A stretch of DNA of 64,000 nucleotides from Microdochium bolleyi (lineage: Eukaryota > Ascomycota > Sordariomycetes > Xylariales > Microdochiaceae), in contig KQ964260.1 in the NCBI GenBank assembly GCA_001566295.1, forward strand, positions 310,001 to 374,000. The letters run 5' to 3'. A model generated the notes under the pieces. It saw only the letters and a list, made by a program, of their open reading frames with translations. It was not told the DNA's origin and made no database searches. Positions 1-11,647 of the stretch are shown piece after piece. The position numbers and the translations under genes were made by a program. Position 1 is the stretch's first letter; each line of letters begins with the position of its first letter.

Positions 1-1151
1 GAACGGTCGTGTACAAGTACTTCAGACCTCAACGTAGTGATGGGAGATGTACCCTACAATTACAAACGGGCCTGAGAGCTGAGCGGACCCGCTTCCCATC
101 AGGGTGTTAGTTCCGAGTCAGGGGCTCTAATTAGAGCCGCGCTAGGTTAGGGAGGTCCTACCTTGAAAAGTTTTTGCACCCAAGCCACAACAAGAGCCTC
201 ACAAATGGAACCTGCGATGTTTAGGATTGTGGCAACAGAATAGGAAGCCCATCGCATGCGGGAGGAGAGCACCAGCACTGACTGATCACGTCCACGCCGA
301 GTGCAAGCACATCATCGGAAATGCTGTCCTGTTCGAGAAGGCGAGGCCGTGATTTTGCGCGGCGTGGGAGGCAACAGGTGGCATGTTGGTCCGCTGTCAT
401 GCTATTTTCCTCAAATGTGGCTGGTGCTGTCCATGCCCTTCTGACTTCTGTGATGGATGTCAATGTCAGCCCAGCCGCGGTTGGTCGCCTAGAAGGATGT
501 GAAAAATCGTACCCATTCTGTGCAACGTCGCGATCGCAACCTGCGATCACGTCATTGCGCCAAGCCCACCTTCGCCCGCCGCACAGGCTCAGACAGGCTC
601 GACTGGCACGAATAGGGCCGCAAAGCCGCAAAACCATGACAAAGAGTTTCATGGGCCCGGGCAGAGCCTGGGCCAGGCAACGGGTATCAGGGGGCACCAG
701 CCTCGACCAGATCTCTCCACTATACGGGGCCACCCGCCTATTCCACGAGGCTTCCAGGGAGATTTTTTCCTCTAGCCCCAGGTCGGCGTGCTCCGGCTTG
801 GCTCGACGTCCCGGCCTTGTGCGCCGTCCACTCGCCGTCCTCTGGCCCGGCCGGGACCCCTGGCCAGCTTCCCCTTGGGGCAAAAAGGACTGCAATTCAA
901 CCATATCGCGCCATCGCGTCGTGATTGACGACTCTCGGTCACCGATCCAGTCCAAGCTCTCCTTTGTCGACGCCGCCGTCTTGTGTTGCCACTCTGCATC
1001 CTCCTGCGTATTCCCAAGCCTTGGCTAGCCGGCCGCCAAGCGCTCAGACTATTGCGTGCTGACCTGTGCTGAGAGCCCCGGGGCATCGACGACTCTGTTC
1101 ATAAACACCACTCTTCCACGCTCCAGTTTTCAGTCCTGTCTCTTGTCCAGC
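1..1151. other. Intergenic, upstream of the permease gene
   Basis: No gene is supported. Long overlapping open frames on both strands (about 220-1086) have no recognisable domain and simply reflect high GC content. The last few hundred bases are CT-rich in places and probably hold the promoter and 5' leader of the permease. Confidence 0.6.
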
Positions 1152-2933
1152 ATGTCTGTGAGATCGACAGACTCGCCTCGCGCACTCATGGCCAACAAGC
1201 ACGACGACACGACCCCCAAGTCGGGCAGCATCCAGGATGGCGTCACGCCCGCCCACGCCGGCGGCGACGACATTGTCGTCGGTAAGTTCTTCCCCGGGGA
1301 CACCATCACCACCTGCCACAGGAACATCCCAGCTAACACACCATGAAACAGGCCACATCGCCGACGCCCGCGAGGCCAAGCGCCAGATCGGCATCCCGAC
1401 GGCCGTCTTCCTGATCGTCAACCGCATCATCGGCACGGGCATCTTCGCCACGCCCGGCACCATCCTCGCGCTCTCGGGCTCCGTCGGGCTCGCCATGATC
1501 ATCTGGGTCGTGGGGCTCATCATCGCCGTCGCGGGCACGCTCGTCTACGTCGAATGGGGCACGGGCATCCCCAAGAACGGCGGCGAGAAGAACTATCTCG
1601 AGTACGTCTTCACCAAGCCGCGCTTCCTCGTGACGGGTCTGTACGCGGGCTACGTCATCCTGCTGGGCTGGGCGTCGGGCAACTCGGTCGTCTTCGGCGA
1701 GTACATCCTGCACGCCGCCGACGTGCCCGTCGACCGCTGGAACCAGCGCGCCATCGGCGTCGCCTGCCTGACCTTCTGCTTCCTCCTGCACGGCACCGCC
1801 CTGAAGTGGGGGCTGCGCCTGCAGAACGTCCTCGGCTCCCTCAAGCTCATCATCGTCATCATCATGATCATCGGCGGCTGGGTCGCGCTGGCCGGCCACG
1901 TCAAGCTCGACGTCAAGCCCGACAACTTCACCAACGCCTTCGCAGGCACCACCGAGGGCGCGTCGGCCTACGGCGTCGTTACGGCCCTGTACTACGTCAT
2001 CTGGTCCTTCATCGGCTATTCCAACGCCAACTACGCCCTCAGCGAGACGCGCAACCCGGTGCGCACCCTGCGCATCGCGGCGCCCCTCGCCGTCACCGTC
2101 ATCGGCGTGCTCTACATCCTCGTCAACATCTCGTACTTTGCCGCCGTGCCCAAGGAGGAGATGCTCGCGGCCAAGCGCCTCGTCGCGGCGTCGCTGTTCC
2201 GCAACGTCTTCGGCGCCGCCGCGGAGCGCGCGCTGTCCGTCTTTGTCGCGCTCAGCGCCCTCGGCAACGTGCTCAGCGTCATCTTCTCCCAGGGCCGCCT
2301 GGTCCAGGAGCTCGGCCGCGAGGGCATCCTGCCGTTCAGCAGGTTCTGGGCCAGCAACAAGCCCTTCAACGCGCCCCTGACGGGCCTCGGCTGGCACTGG
2401 CTGATCTGCGTCATCACGGTGCTCGCGCCGCCGCCGGGTGATGCGTACAACTTCATCTCCAAGTATGTTTCCCTCCACCATGATGATCTCTACTGTCATA
2501 TTTCCTCGCAAAAAAGACATGCTAACGCACCTTTTCTTCCCTCTGAAACAGCCTCATCTCGTACCCGCTCGCCATCGTCAACACCTTCACCGCCGCGGGT
2601 CTCGTGCACCTGTACCTCAACCGCACCGCGTGGAAGTGGAACCCGCCCTTCAGCGCGACCCTGCCCGTGGTGGTCTTCTTCCTGCTGTCCAACATCTACC
2701 TCGTCATCGCGCCGTTCGTGCCCCCCGAGAAGGACGGCAGCGTGTACGAGGAGCTCCCTTACTGGATCCACTGCGTCGTCGGGTTCGGCATCATCGCGGC
2801 CGGAGGCGTGTACTGGCTCGTCTGGGCCGTCGTCCTGCCCAAGCTCGGCGGGTACCGCCTCGAGAGGGAGGTCGTGGTCGAGGACATTGACGGCTGGGAG
2901 CGGAACCTGTTTGTCAAGAGGAGGCGGGATTAG
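1152..2933 (+). CDS. High-affinity methionine/amino-acid permease (MUP1-like, APC superfamily)
   Basis: Plasma-membrane amino-acid permease of the APC superfamily, closest by eye to fungal MUP1 methionine permeases. Model: join(1152..1281, 1352..2462, 2552..2933), 540 aa. Both introns have good signals (GTAAGT/CAG and GTATGT/CAG) and the phases agree. The N-terminal ~45 residues are hydrophilic. The core begins with the TM1 signature IVNRIIGTGIFATPG, a helix break typical of APC transporters, followed by about twelve hydrophobic segments such as LKLIIVIIMIIGGWVALAG and VTALYYVIWSFIGYSNANYA. The tail is short and cytosolic (WERNLFVKRRRD). Start: ATG at 1152 is the first in frame; an ATG at 1188 would give 528 aa. 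No signal peptide is expected. It probably imports methionine or related amino acids; substrate specificity is inferred from family resemblance only. It has no functional link to the next gene that I can see. Confidence 0.9.
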
Positions 2934-3688
2934 GTTGAAGTAGAAAGGGGGGCCGTGGACCGACTTGTGTGTTTGTGTGTGTGTGTAGGGCCCCGGGCGT
3001 GTGAGAGCGATTTGGAGTTCAACACTTCTGATTAGTGCTTGTGCAGAGATACCCCCCCTCCCTACATACCGCTCAGAACTATGTTTTCAGAGCATAATAC
3101 ATTAGACTTGACGCATTGAATCTGCGACGATCGGATCGCCTTTCAGCCTGCTCAGGTGACAGTTATCGGGTGTCTGTCCCGACGCTCGCCTGTACCTCCG
3201 CAGCCGTGACGTCTGCTGTGGCAGGATACCTGCAATGGCAAAAGTCCACCCGTTCACCCCGGTGTTGCCGGGAGGTGCAATATCGGTGATGTTTCTGCAG
3301 CCTAGCAGGACCTGTCGCAAGCAACGAGTGGTGCTGCCCCACTGTGCCTTCCAAGCGATGCCATGCCCGCCTATGATTCAGCTGGCTGCTTCGGCATTGC
3401 TGGCTGGTGGCGCTCTGAAACGCGCCGGGCCTTGCTGTGTCACCCGCCTGACTCATCCCTCCAACGTCGATCCTGACGCTATCGTACAGCATCAATCTTC
3501 AGCTCATCGCATAGCATAGACCTTAGGCAGCAGCGTCACTGAGACCGCCAGCCCGGTCTGGAAATCACAAATTGGCCTCCCACCTAATTGAAACCCCGTC
3601 GCCACGACTGAGCAGCGCCGTTTCATCACAGCCCTCTTCTACTCAACCAGGCAAAACAAGACATCTCCTCACAGCAACCACATAAATC
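2934..3688. other. Intergenic, permease to Nudix gene
   Basis: 3' flank of the permease with a TG dinucleotide run near 2967-2986, then about 600 bases without a supported gene. Short open frames on both strands look random. Confidence 0.6.
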
Positions 3689-4615
3689 ATGGCAGCCTTA
3701 CACGACGGGGACGCCCTGCCAGCAGACATGCCCGCCGCGGATGCCTCGGCAGAGCCCTTCCGCCTGGCCCCGCGGGCCTTTATCGCGCGGCACTTTGCCC
3801 CGAAGCCGTCCACCAAGACTACCGCGTCGTCCGCATCATCATCAGGGCCGAATAGCGACGACGCCCCGAAGCGCCCGCCGGCACCACACGTCCTCGGCAC
3901 CGGCGCCATCGTGTTCGACCAGCCCCTGCCCACATCCTCTGCATCCGGGGCCAGCACCGCCACAGCCGCTGGCGACAACGAGGACAACAAACCGCCGCCT
4001 CCGCGCGTCCTCCTCGTCCAGCGCGCCCCGCACGACTCGATGCCCCTCAAGTGGGAGGTCCCCGGCGGCGGCTGCGACGAGGATGACCCGAGCATCCTGC
4101 ACTCGTGCGCGCGCGAGCTGCTCGAGGAGGCCGGCCTGCGTGCCACGGCCGTCGGACCGCTGATCAGGTGTCCCGCGTCGTCCGCGGCCAGGAAGGAGGA
4201 AAAGAACAAGACGACGACGACGACATTCTCGGACGCCGCCGGGCCGAGAGAGGGCGAGGGGTGGGAGCCCGCGTGGGGCGAACACATGGGGGGCCAGTTC
4301 TTCTTCAGCCGCAGCGGAAAGCTGGTGTGCAAGTTCCAGTTCGTCGTCGAGGTTGAGCGCCGCACACCGACGGGGAGTGGCGCCCCCGAGGTGAGGCTGG
4401 ATCCGAACGAGCACTTTGCGTATGTCTGGGCGACCGAGGCCGAGGTCCGGGCCAAGGCGATAGAAGCCGCGACGAACCCGGGCGGGATCGTTCGGGCGGA
4501 CGGCACGCGGGCGGACGAGACGGCGCTGCAGTTCGCCTCGAGGGAGCAGTGGGACGTAGTGCTCGATGCGTTCCAGCTGTGGAAGGGGGAGGGGGAGCTG
4601 GTGGCGACTGATTAG
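3689..4615 (+). CDS. Nudix hydrolase domain protein
   Basis: Single-exon gene, 308 aa. Nudix enzymes cleave nucleoside-diphosphate-linked compounds in a Mg2+-dependent way. The Nudix box lies at about residues 126-148 and contains RELLEEAGL, which supplies the metal-binding glutamates; it is preceded by the substrate-loop sequence WEVPGGGC. The glutamate normally found eight residues before the REUXEE arginine is a proline here, with Asp next to it, a tolerated position in many members. An N-terminal ~45-residue stretch (FRLAPRAFIARHFAPKPSTK, then Ser/Ala-rich linker) and a second linker rich in Ala/Thr/Asn precede the catalytic strand VLLVQRAP. The C-terminal part contains EHFAYVWATEAEV, a usual strand-helix ending of eukaryotic Nudix folds. 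No targeting signal is obvious. The substrate cannot be named from sequence. ATG at 3689 is the first in-frame start. Confidence 0.85.
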   Translation: MAALHDGDALPADMPAADASAEPFRLAPRAFIARHFAPKPSTKTTASSASSSGPNSDDAPKRPPAPHVLGTGAIVFDQPLPTSSASGASTATAAGDNEDNKPPPPRVLLVQRAPHDSMPLKWEVPGGGCDEDDPSILHSCARELLEEAGLRATAVGPLIRCPASSAARKEEKNKTTTTTFSDAAGPREGEGWEPAWGEHMGGQFFFSRSGKLVCKFQFVVEVERRTPTGSGAPEVRLDPNEHFAYVWATEAEVRAKAIEAATNPGGIVRADGTRADETALQFASREQWDVVLDAFQLWKGEGELVATD

Positions 4616-5681
4616 CATTGCATGGGCAGCAGTATTTAGAAGCTGTTACCGCTTGTTAGCTCTCGAGCAACCGCGGTTGCACGCGGCCAGGATATTACCA
4701 ATATCTGCGTGACCCCTTCTGCATTAGTGTTGCTATCAGCCGGGAGAGTTGCAGATGGACCTGGCGTCCATCCAGCCCATGGGGCCAGACACAGACACAC
4801 ACACACCCCGGTTTCTGGCAATATAAACAATCCAAAGACCACCTCCCAGCACGTACGACCATAGGATCAAGAGAATTGAGGGTCCCGTCCGCTCCCCTGC
4901 CACACAAGCTTGATACCGCCGAATCAGTAGTTGGGTCGGTGACGACCAGCGAATCCTCGGTGTTGTACGTTGTTCTTTTTGCTATTCTAGTAGAGTCCAG
5001 TGCCCCCAGTTCGCGCCAGGTATCGTGAATGTCTCTCCTTCCGTATTACAATACAAAGATGAAGGCGGAGGCCAAGGATCAATTTAGCGCAAGCTTGGGG
5101 AGATCAATCCTTGACCCGTGAACGTGCCTGAGGGAAGCGGAGAGGAGTGCAAGGGGCGGGCCTACGTCCGCGCGTCCAGCCTGAAGCACAGTGCCATAAT
5201 CACCACAACTATGCGCTCCTTCGCCGCCGTCGTTTACGGATTCTGCACGAACTTGTACTGATTTTACTTGCCTTCGCCTCTTCTGAAAGAGGGAGGCGGA
5301 GTAGCAGAGTAAGCAGCCAGATGCGACGGCAATGGGTTGCGGCCGAGGCACTGACCAGCGTCGACTGGCGCTAGGCAAATGCCTTCGGTTAAAGTTCCAG
5401 TAGCCGATGGGCGCAAACTCAAAAATGCCCATGGGGAAGGAAGGGGCCGCGTAACGGCGGACTGCCATGACGCTGTTCAGAGCTGAAAAGGACGGTGCAG
5501 CCACTGGATGTCCCGGCTATGCGCTCAATTGCCGCTTCATCCGCAGACCGCTCCAAAGGCCGACCCAGCGTCACGATCCATCCTGGGAACTGGTGAAACC
5601 GACGACGCGACCCTCCTCTCTTGCCGATGCCCTCTGCTTCCCCAAACCCCGACATAATCTGCATGGGTTTGCCTCGGACAT
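4616..5681. other. Intergenic, Nudix to regulator gene
   Basis: About 1 kb with no supported gene. A CA dinucleotide run sits near 4793-4806. The last 200 bases presumably hold the promoter of the Zn2Cys6 regulator. Confidence 0.6.
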
Positions 5682-8400
5682 ATGCCGACCGACAACACCC
5701 CTCCGAGCCCCAAACACCGAGTGTCGAGAGCCTGTGTGGCCTGCCGTTCCCGCAAGACAAGATGTGACCTGTAAGCCAAGTGCCCTGTGATGGCTCACCC
5801 TCTCGACATGCCGTGCCCGCACTCGTCTTTGTTCTCTACACGGCGTGGCAGTCTCTGATATCCGGTCGCAGTCGTCTTGAGGGTGGTGACAAACCCAAAG
5901 AGCCGCCGTGCCGTCGATGCATAGAGAAGAACCTCTCGTGCGTCCTCGCAACCTCGCGACGTGGTGGCAAGCGGATCAAAGGCCAAAGAGCCAACAGCTC
6001 AGCTCGCCGCGATAGCCACATATCCTCACCCGCCGCACCTCCTACAGGTCGGAGCCACCTCGACGTTGGCAGCACCGGTTTACGTCGCGTGGACGACTAC
6101 AATCAGCATGATGGCGGAAATCGTCACCGATCAGAAGAGAGTGATTGGGCGTCCTCGCCTTTGCCCTCGGAGATAGACAATGCATCCGACCACGACGATA
6201 GCGGCGAGTCGGGAGAAGGAGACAGCAGAGGGGGGTTGGAAGGCCACATCACCTCTGCCAACCTTCTGAATCCGTCTGATGCGCTGGATCTGCTCGCTCA
6301 ATTGGCCAACCTGGAGCAAGGCAAACAGAACGAGGCTGCTGCCGAGAAAGAAAACACTCAGATGACGGAAGCCGTCGCGGGGATCGAGACGGGTACTACT
6401 CAGTCGATCTCCTACTATCCTCCAATGGCCTCGGGTGCTCTGTCAATCGCAGAGGCTGCAGGTCTGCTTCAAAGGTATGGCCCGTCCATCTTCTCTTCAT
6501 GTTCACATTATCCATATCGAGCTAATCACCAGGGGCTGCAGTTACTATGACCATTATCACATCTTCTTCCCCATTGCTCACAAGACCATCTTCGAAGACT
6601 ACGCCAGCCTACCGGAGTGCATCGAGAGAGAGCAGCACCTTGTCACGGCAATTCTCACAGTCATGACCAAGGACGATCCGACTCGCCGAGAGATGCACGA
6701 CGCCTGCGCTAGGCACATGGAGTCCCTGATATCTAAACTGACCTATGCCGGATCTACAGAGGTGGGTGCCGTCGAGGCTCTGTTGATTCTTGCAGAGTGG
6801 GCACCGCAGCCTCCGGAAGACAGCCTGGCGATAGGAACCGGGAAGGAGAACCAGGGATCCTGGATGCTTGTCGGTCTTGCTGTTCGCCTGGCCTACTTGC
6901 AAAACCTGGAGCAGACTACACTCACATACGCGCAGGACGGCGTGTCGGAGCATGTGTGCAGACAACGGACCGTCTGGGCAGGTGAGCAGCGACGATACAA
7001 GCTCATGTGTGTGTGTGCAGATCCAACAGGGACTGACTGACTGGTGTCCCATGTGCTTAGCCTGCTACATGAGTGATCGACAAGTTTCCATCCGCCTAGG
7101 CAAGGGCTTTTGGTCCCGCGGGCCAGGCCCGTCCATTTCTCTGCGTGCGTCCGACTTCCCACTGCTGCAGGTGCAGAAGCTCGGCAGCGACAATTGCGCT
7201 ATGCTTTTCCAGGCGCATCTCGAAGTGACGCAGTTGTTCAGCAATGCGCACGATATCTTGTACTCGTCTGCGGGCCACAGAGAACAGCTCTACGCGGGCG
7301 GCGAGTACGTACGGTACATTGTGAGTTTTCCTGGTCATGCGTTACCAGCGCGCTCCAAACTTTTACTTGACACAGTCTCTAACCTTTCTGCGTAAGGATG
7401 ATTTATCTGTTGTCTTGCGTGGATGGAAACTCACCTGGGGTGGTTCGAGCTGTACGTGCCCGCCTCTCAGTGTTTCCTTCTTCTCACTAATATTCTTCTC
7501 TCAGTTGTCCCGCACGCCAAAGCGTCACTCATGCTTTCATACAATTTCCTGCGCCTGTACATCAATGCGTTTGCGTTTCAGGCGACCCTCCATCGGGCCG
7601 TGCGCCGAGCTCGCCGACGAATGTCAGGAACTGCAGAGCTGAAGGAGCCTCTCTTCTCCGATATCGCCGGCGCTCCGGATGCTCGATTCATCTACGAGTC
7701 TATCGACGCAGCCAACTCTTTGCTATCCCTGCTCAACAGTTACATTGAGCCCGAGACAGGGCTGAAGTACATGCCCATGAAGTTCTATCTGTACATTATC
7801 TATGCGGCTGTGTTCTTGCTCAAGGTAAGAAGCAATGACTTGCGAGGTAATCCCCTGTTTTATTTGGAGACCAGAAGACTGACAGTTTGAGTGGGATCAA
7901 AGGCGATTGTCTCTGGAGCGGTCAAATCCTCAGCCGCAGCGGGTATCCGACGGTCTATTCACGAGACCATTCTCCGGCTTCAACGAACTTCCACGAATCG
8001 CCAAAGCCTTGGGCAGAGATATGCACGATCGCTCCGACTCCTCTGGCAGAGGTCCCTCGGGAAGCGGAAGCAGAGGGCGGCGGGGAACCCAGAGACCCCG
8101 GGAACCCCAGCGGCCGCGTCCGTGGCAGCAGTGGCGGCCAGCGCGCAGCAGGACATCCCTTTCCCGGCTTTCATTCCTGCAGGGTCCAATGATCCCGGGG
8201 TCGACCTGGATCCATTCAATGGCTTCTGGTGGACCAGGCTGGACTCTCTTGACCAGTTTGTCACGGAAGACCTGGTCACCTTGCCTAGTGATACCCTGTT
8301 CACCACGCTGGGTCTCGACTCTACGCCAGATATGGTCGGACTATCGGGTGTTGATGCGAGCGGGTGGTATAATAGTCTATCCACGACGGGAGATCTCTAG
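5682..8400 (+). CDS. Zn2Cys6 transcription factor
   Basis: Fungal binuclear-cluster regulator, 764 aa, nuclear. Model: join(5682..5770, 5872..6474, 6533..6981, 7061..7320, 7376..7451, 7505..7824, 7903..8400); every junction keeps the frame. The zinc cluster is split by intron 1 and reads CVACRSRKTRCD, a 14-residue loop, then CRRCIEKNLSC; the ligands are Cys18, 21, 28, 43, 46 and 53. A basic tail (RRGGKRIKGQR) follows, as usual for the linker. An acidic, Ser-rich stretch (about 65-145) precedes the middle homology region, which includes YYDHYHIFFPIAHKTIF, typical of Fungal_trans-type activators. The long loop and the YYDHYH segment recall Aro80-like regulators, but that assignment is weak. It is the only regulator in the 5.7-17.8 kb transporter/dehydrogenase/dioxygenase block and is the natural candidate to control it. 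The C-terminus is Asp/Ser-rich and may be the activation domain. Confidence 0.87.
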
Positions 8401-8897
8401 AATCGAAGAGAATAGAGACTATATGATCGAAAAGAATGAAGTCTTCAGAATCCGCAGCTTAAGCACGGTATGCTACACTGGCTAGTCAGTAGACGAATCA
8501 CTAGTGCATTGACAGCAGCTCAAGTGAACACCAGCGAGGTTCTTACGGCTACCAACTTTACTTGAACCCCCATACCTCAACCTCCTCAAGCTTCTAACTC
8601 AACAGTTGCGATACCTCAAGACGACAACTTTTCAATCAGCTTCAATTTTCCACCCGTCTGTTACAAGCGCTCAGAGGCCCTCTTACGTCCCATAACAAGT
8701 TTCCAATGCTCTCCTGGCTCATTGTAGTAGGAGCAACATAGCAGGCGCAGATGCACAGTCTCTTCACTTGGTGAACGACTTTTGATCTAGTCAGGTTGTA
8801 TTATCGTGGTCATCTCTCCCGCTCTAGCACTTCTCTGCCTCATACGGATGCTAGCGACAGGGCACAGCCCTTATAGTACATGTGATGGCTCGCTCTT
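8401..8897. other. Convergent intergenic region
   Basis: Shared 3' flank of the regulator (plus) and the sugar transporter (minus). AT-richer than the genes; nothing else seen. Confidence 0.6.
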
Positions 8898-10862
8898 TCA
8901 GACAACCTCTGCCTTATGAGCGTGCTCCACCATATCCGCGTGCATGACTGGCTTCTCGTCCATCCTGTCCAGGAGGTCTTCGCCTGCAAAGAGACGGTCA
9001 ACGTCCTCGAGCTCGAGACCCTTGGTCTCTGGGAAGAACAGGTAGATGAGCGGCACCCATGTGGCGTTGAGCACCGCAAAGATGATGTATGTCTTCCATC
9101 CGATGTTGTCGATCGCAATAGGTGAGATTTGGACGATCATCTAGGCAATTTCTTGTGTCAGTTGGGTGCCTCGACCTAAGAACTGAAGAGCTGGGTCTTG
9201 ACTTACGTAGTTGAAGATCCAGTTCATGGCGGTGGAAATGGCAGAACCCTTCTGGCGCAGACGCAATGGGAGGATTTCAGAGCTTCGTGAAGAGTCAGCA
9301 GCTGTATAATACACCAAAAGGCCAGAGTCGCGCGACATGGGAAATGCTTACGGATACACCCAGACTGTCGCCTGGAAGCCAATAGTGAAGGCACCCTCGA
9401 AGATAAAGAGCATCGCCGCGGCACCAATGCCCGCTGAGCGAGCAATGGATGTCTTATTCTGGACCTGGTAGATGAGCCCGGTTTGGACGGCCATGACAGC
9501 TGCCATGACGCTGACCATGGAAAGGAGCTTGAGAGAGATCAGAGTTAGCAGAATGATCCTCGATATGGGAGACAAAACAGGCTATGCATACCAGTGGCCG
9601 TCTTCCAACGCGGTCAATCAAGAACCAGGGGATGAAGGAAGCCAGGAAGAACCAGGTCTGTAGGAAGCCAGACATGAGAGATGACATGTAAGGGCTGAAG
9701 CCAATGCTGTACTGGAAGAGGGTGCTTGTGTAGTCTGGAGAACTCTGGTCAGCCTCATGAATGCCATACACATGCATGTTATCTCAGAGGCACATGGCTT
9801 GATAAGAGAACCTACAGATAATGGCATTGATGCCACCGAGCTGCTGGAAACTCTGGATTGCACAAGCAATCAACAGGCGTCGCTGAGACTTGATGCTGTC
9901 GTTTTTGAAAAGATCCTTCCAGGAGCCAGCGCCAACAGATGCCTCGATAGCAACAGTCTGAACGATGGCACTGTGCATCCGGCGAACCTCGATATCATCA
10001 GTCGAGGTGGCATGAATGCGTGCCAGAACTTGAAGACTCTCGTCAGGGCGATCGTGTGAGGCCAGCCAGCGAGGCGTCTCGGGAATGAACATGACAATGA
10101 TGAGCATGGGAATGATGCAGAAACACTGGAGGATCACGGGCACTCTCCAGGCGTAGGAGGCCGTGTGGGTGGAAAAGGCGTAGTCGATCCAGTAGACGAG
10201 GAAGATGCCGAAGTTCAACGTGGAAATCTGAGCGCACACGTCTTGAGGAGCAGGTGTCAACTCACAGCACGGTGTTGTGGGGACAGGATGTGTGAGGAAG
10301 TTGACTTACAAACTCCACGGCTAGACTTGGGACTGAACTCAGCCTGAAGGACGGGAACGGTAGAGTTGATGATACCCAGGCCAACACCAGACACGACACG
10401 GCCGACGATAAGTTGGGCACGACCAAATGCTGATGACTGCAGAACAGCACCAATGATCATAATCCAAGCGCCGACCATAACAGATCGGCGACGACCAAGC
10501 TTTTCGCCAAAAATAGCTGAGCCTACAGATCCTAAGAAACAACCAACTGCATAGCAGCTAACGTGAGCGGTTGAGGCTATGCAGAAGTGAGACGCGGTCA
10601 CGTACTCTCGAAAATGGCAACAATTGTGCCAATCATGCTGGCGTCAGGAGTATCGAATGTGGTGTTGAAGGCAGGCGAGCCGACTGTTCACAGCTGTTTT
10701 GTTAGTGACCTAATTCATCGTCAGGCCAAGGCAGAGAAATGAGCTCCACATACCAAGTCCTCCCATGAGACCATTGTCGAAACCAATGAGCATGAAGCCC
10801 AAGGAAGTCAAGGCGCTGACCGTTAGGATGAGCGACCGCCCTTGAAGTTCGTTGGCACCCAT
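8898..10862 (-). CDS. MFS sugar transporter (hexose/quinate type)
   Basis: Major facilitator of the sugar-porter family, 495 aa, plasma membrane. Model: complement(join(8898..9140, 9207..9282, 9352..9527, 9592..9734, 9816..10241, 10310..10546, 10606..10683, 10754..10862)), eight exons with seven short introns, all in phase. Family motifs are in the right order: GFDNGLMGG in TM1, GEKLGRRRSVM in the loop after TM2, RYV-type loop reading SSRGVYVCAQISTLNFG, PETPRWLASHDRPDE before the central loop, QQLGGINAIIYY in TM7, DRVGRRPL after TM8, and PETKGLELEDVD at the C-terminal side of TM12. Start chosen at 10862, the first ATG that begins the TM1 exon. It shares a divergent promoter (10863-11647) with an SDR dehydrogenase, so the two are probably co-regulated: uptake followed by oxidation of a polyol, sugar or sugar acid. 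Substrate is not deducible. Confidence 0.9.
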
Positions 10863-11647
10863 GGTTTGTGTAGTGTGACTGGCTGGTCTGTACGCCTTCC
10901 GCTATGCGACCCAGATATTGAGAGGCAGTTCTTTTTTGAGAAACTCAAAGATGAGTCAGGGGGCTGAAGCTAGGATGATGTTGAAGTGTCCGACAGTCTG
11001 TACCAAAAAGCCTTGGTCCAGGATGCAGCGGATTCTGGGGGGTCGATATAAGAAATAGGCGGAAGATGGGCCAAGAGTCGCGCACGGCTAGGGAGGGATC
11101 TGATCGAGTAGTCAGTAAAGTCGGGGGAGGCATATTTAAAAGCTCAAAACCCCATGGGTCGATTAGCCTATTGCGGGGACCCCATAATCAGACCATACCA
11201 CGGGTTGTGGGGATTGTTAGTCATAGACCTGAGATGTCGTTGAACTCTAAAGTTCGGTTACAGATAGGGGTAGTCAATTGCCGCTCAGTTGCCGCTCAGT
11301 TGCCGCATGGGCAGAGTCTAGAACTACCAGCGTCTGCGGATCTATGGCTATGTGACTCCAGAGGTGAGCTAGATTAGTAAAGATCTCACTCTGGACACTC
11401 CAGTAGCTGAAAGAATGTGAGCTGGGATGGAGTGGATGAAAGTAGTGAGGTAAATCAATAGCCCCAGCAGCCAAACGCCGATCTCCGAAAGAAGTGTCGG
11501 CAATTGAACAGGCGCATTTGATTTAGCGTTAAAGAAAAACACGGGCTCTTACGATCGCCATGGCGATATTCGTCTCAACAGCAATAAGATAGCTTCAGAG
11601 TCCTCTGCGCACAGCAGACGCAAAGTACTGATCTGGGATAAGCGAAG
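10863..11647. promoter_or_regulatory. Divergent promoter between sugar transporter and SDR gene
   Basis: 785-bp region between two divergent start codons. It holds an 11-bp direct repeat (see separate entry) and no supported gene. Co-regulation of the flanking genes is inferred from the head-to-head layout. Confidence 0.55.
11278..11306 (+). repeat. 11-bp direct repeat with three CCG half-sites
   Basis: TTGCCGCTCAG occurs twice in perfect tandem (11278-11288, 11289-11299), followed by a third partial copy TTGCCGC (11300-11306). This places three CCG triplets exactly 11 bp apart, about one helical turn, on the same face of the DNA. Direct CGG/CCG repeats are the usual recognition elements of Zn2Cys6 proteins, and one such regulator is encoded 3 kb away. 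Confidence 0.6.

Noticed and set aside
1237..1346. Unspliced upstream extension of the permease frame (start at 1237)
   Set aside because: The frame changes at the 1282-1351 intron; splicing from the ATG at 1152 gives the correct N-terminus and phase.
1333..2520. 395-codon open frame opposite the MUP1 permease
   Set aside because: Antisense shadow: Asp/Gly/Glu-rich composition produced by the third-position GC bias of the real gene.
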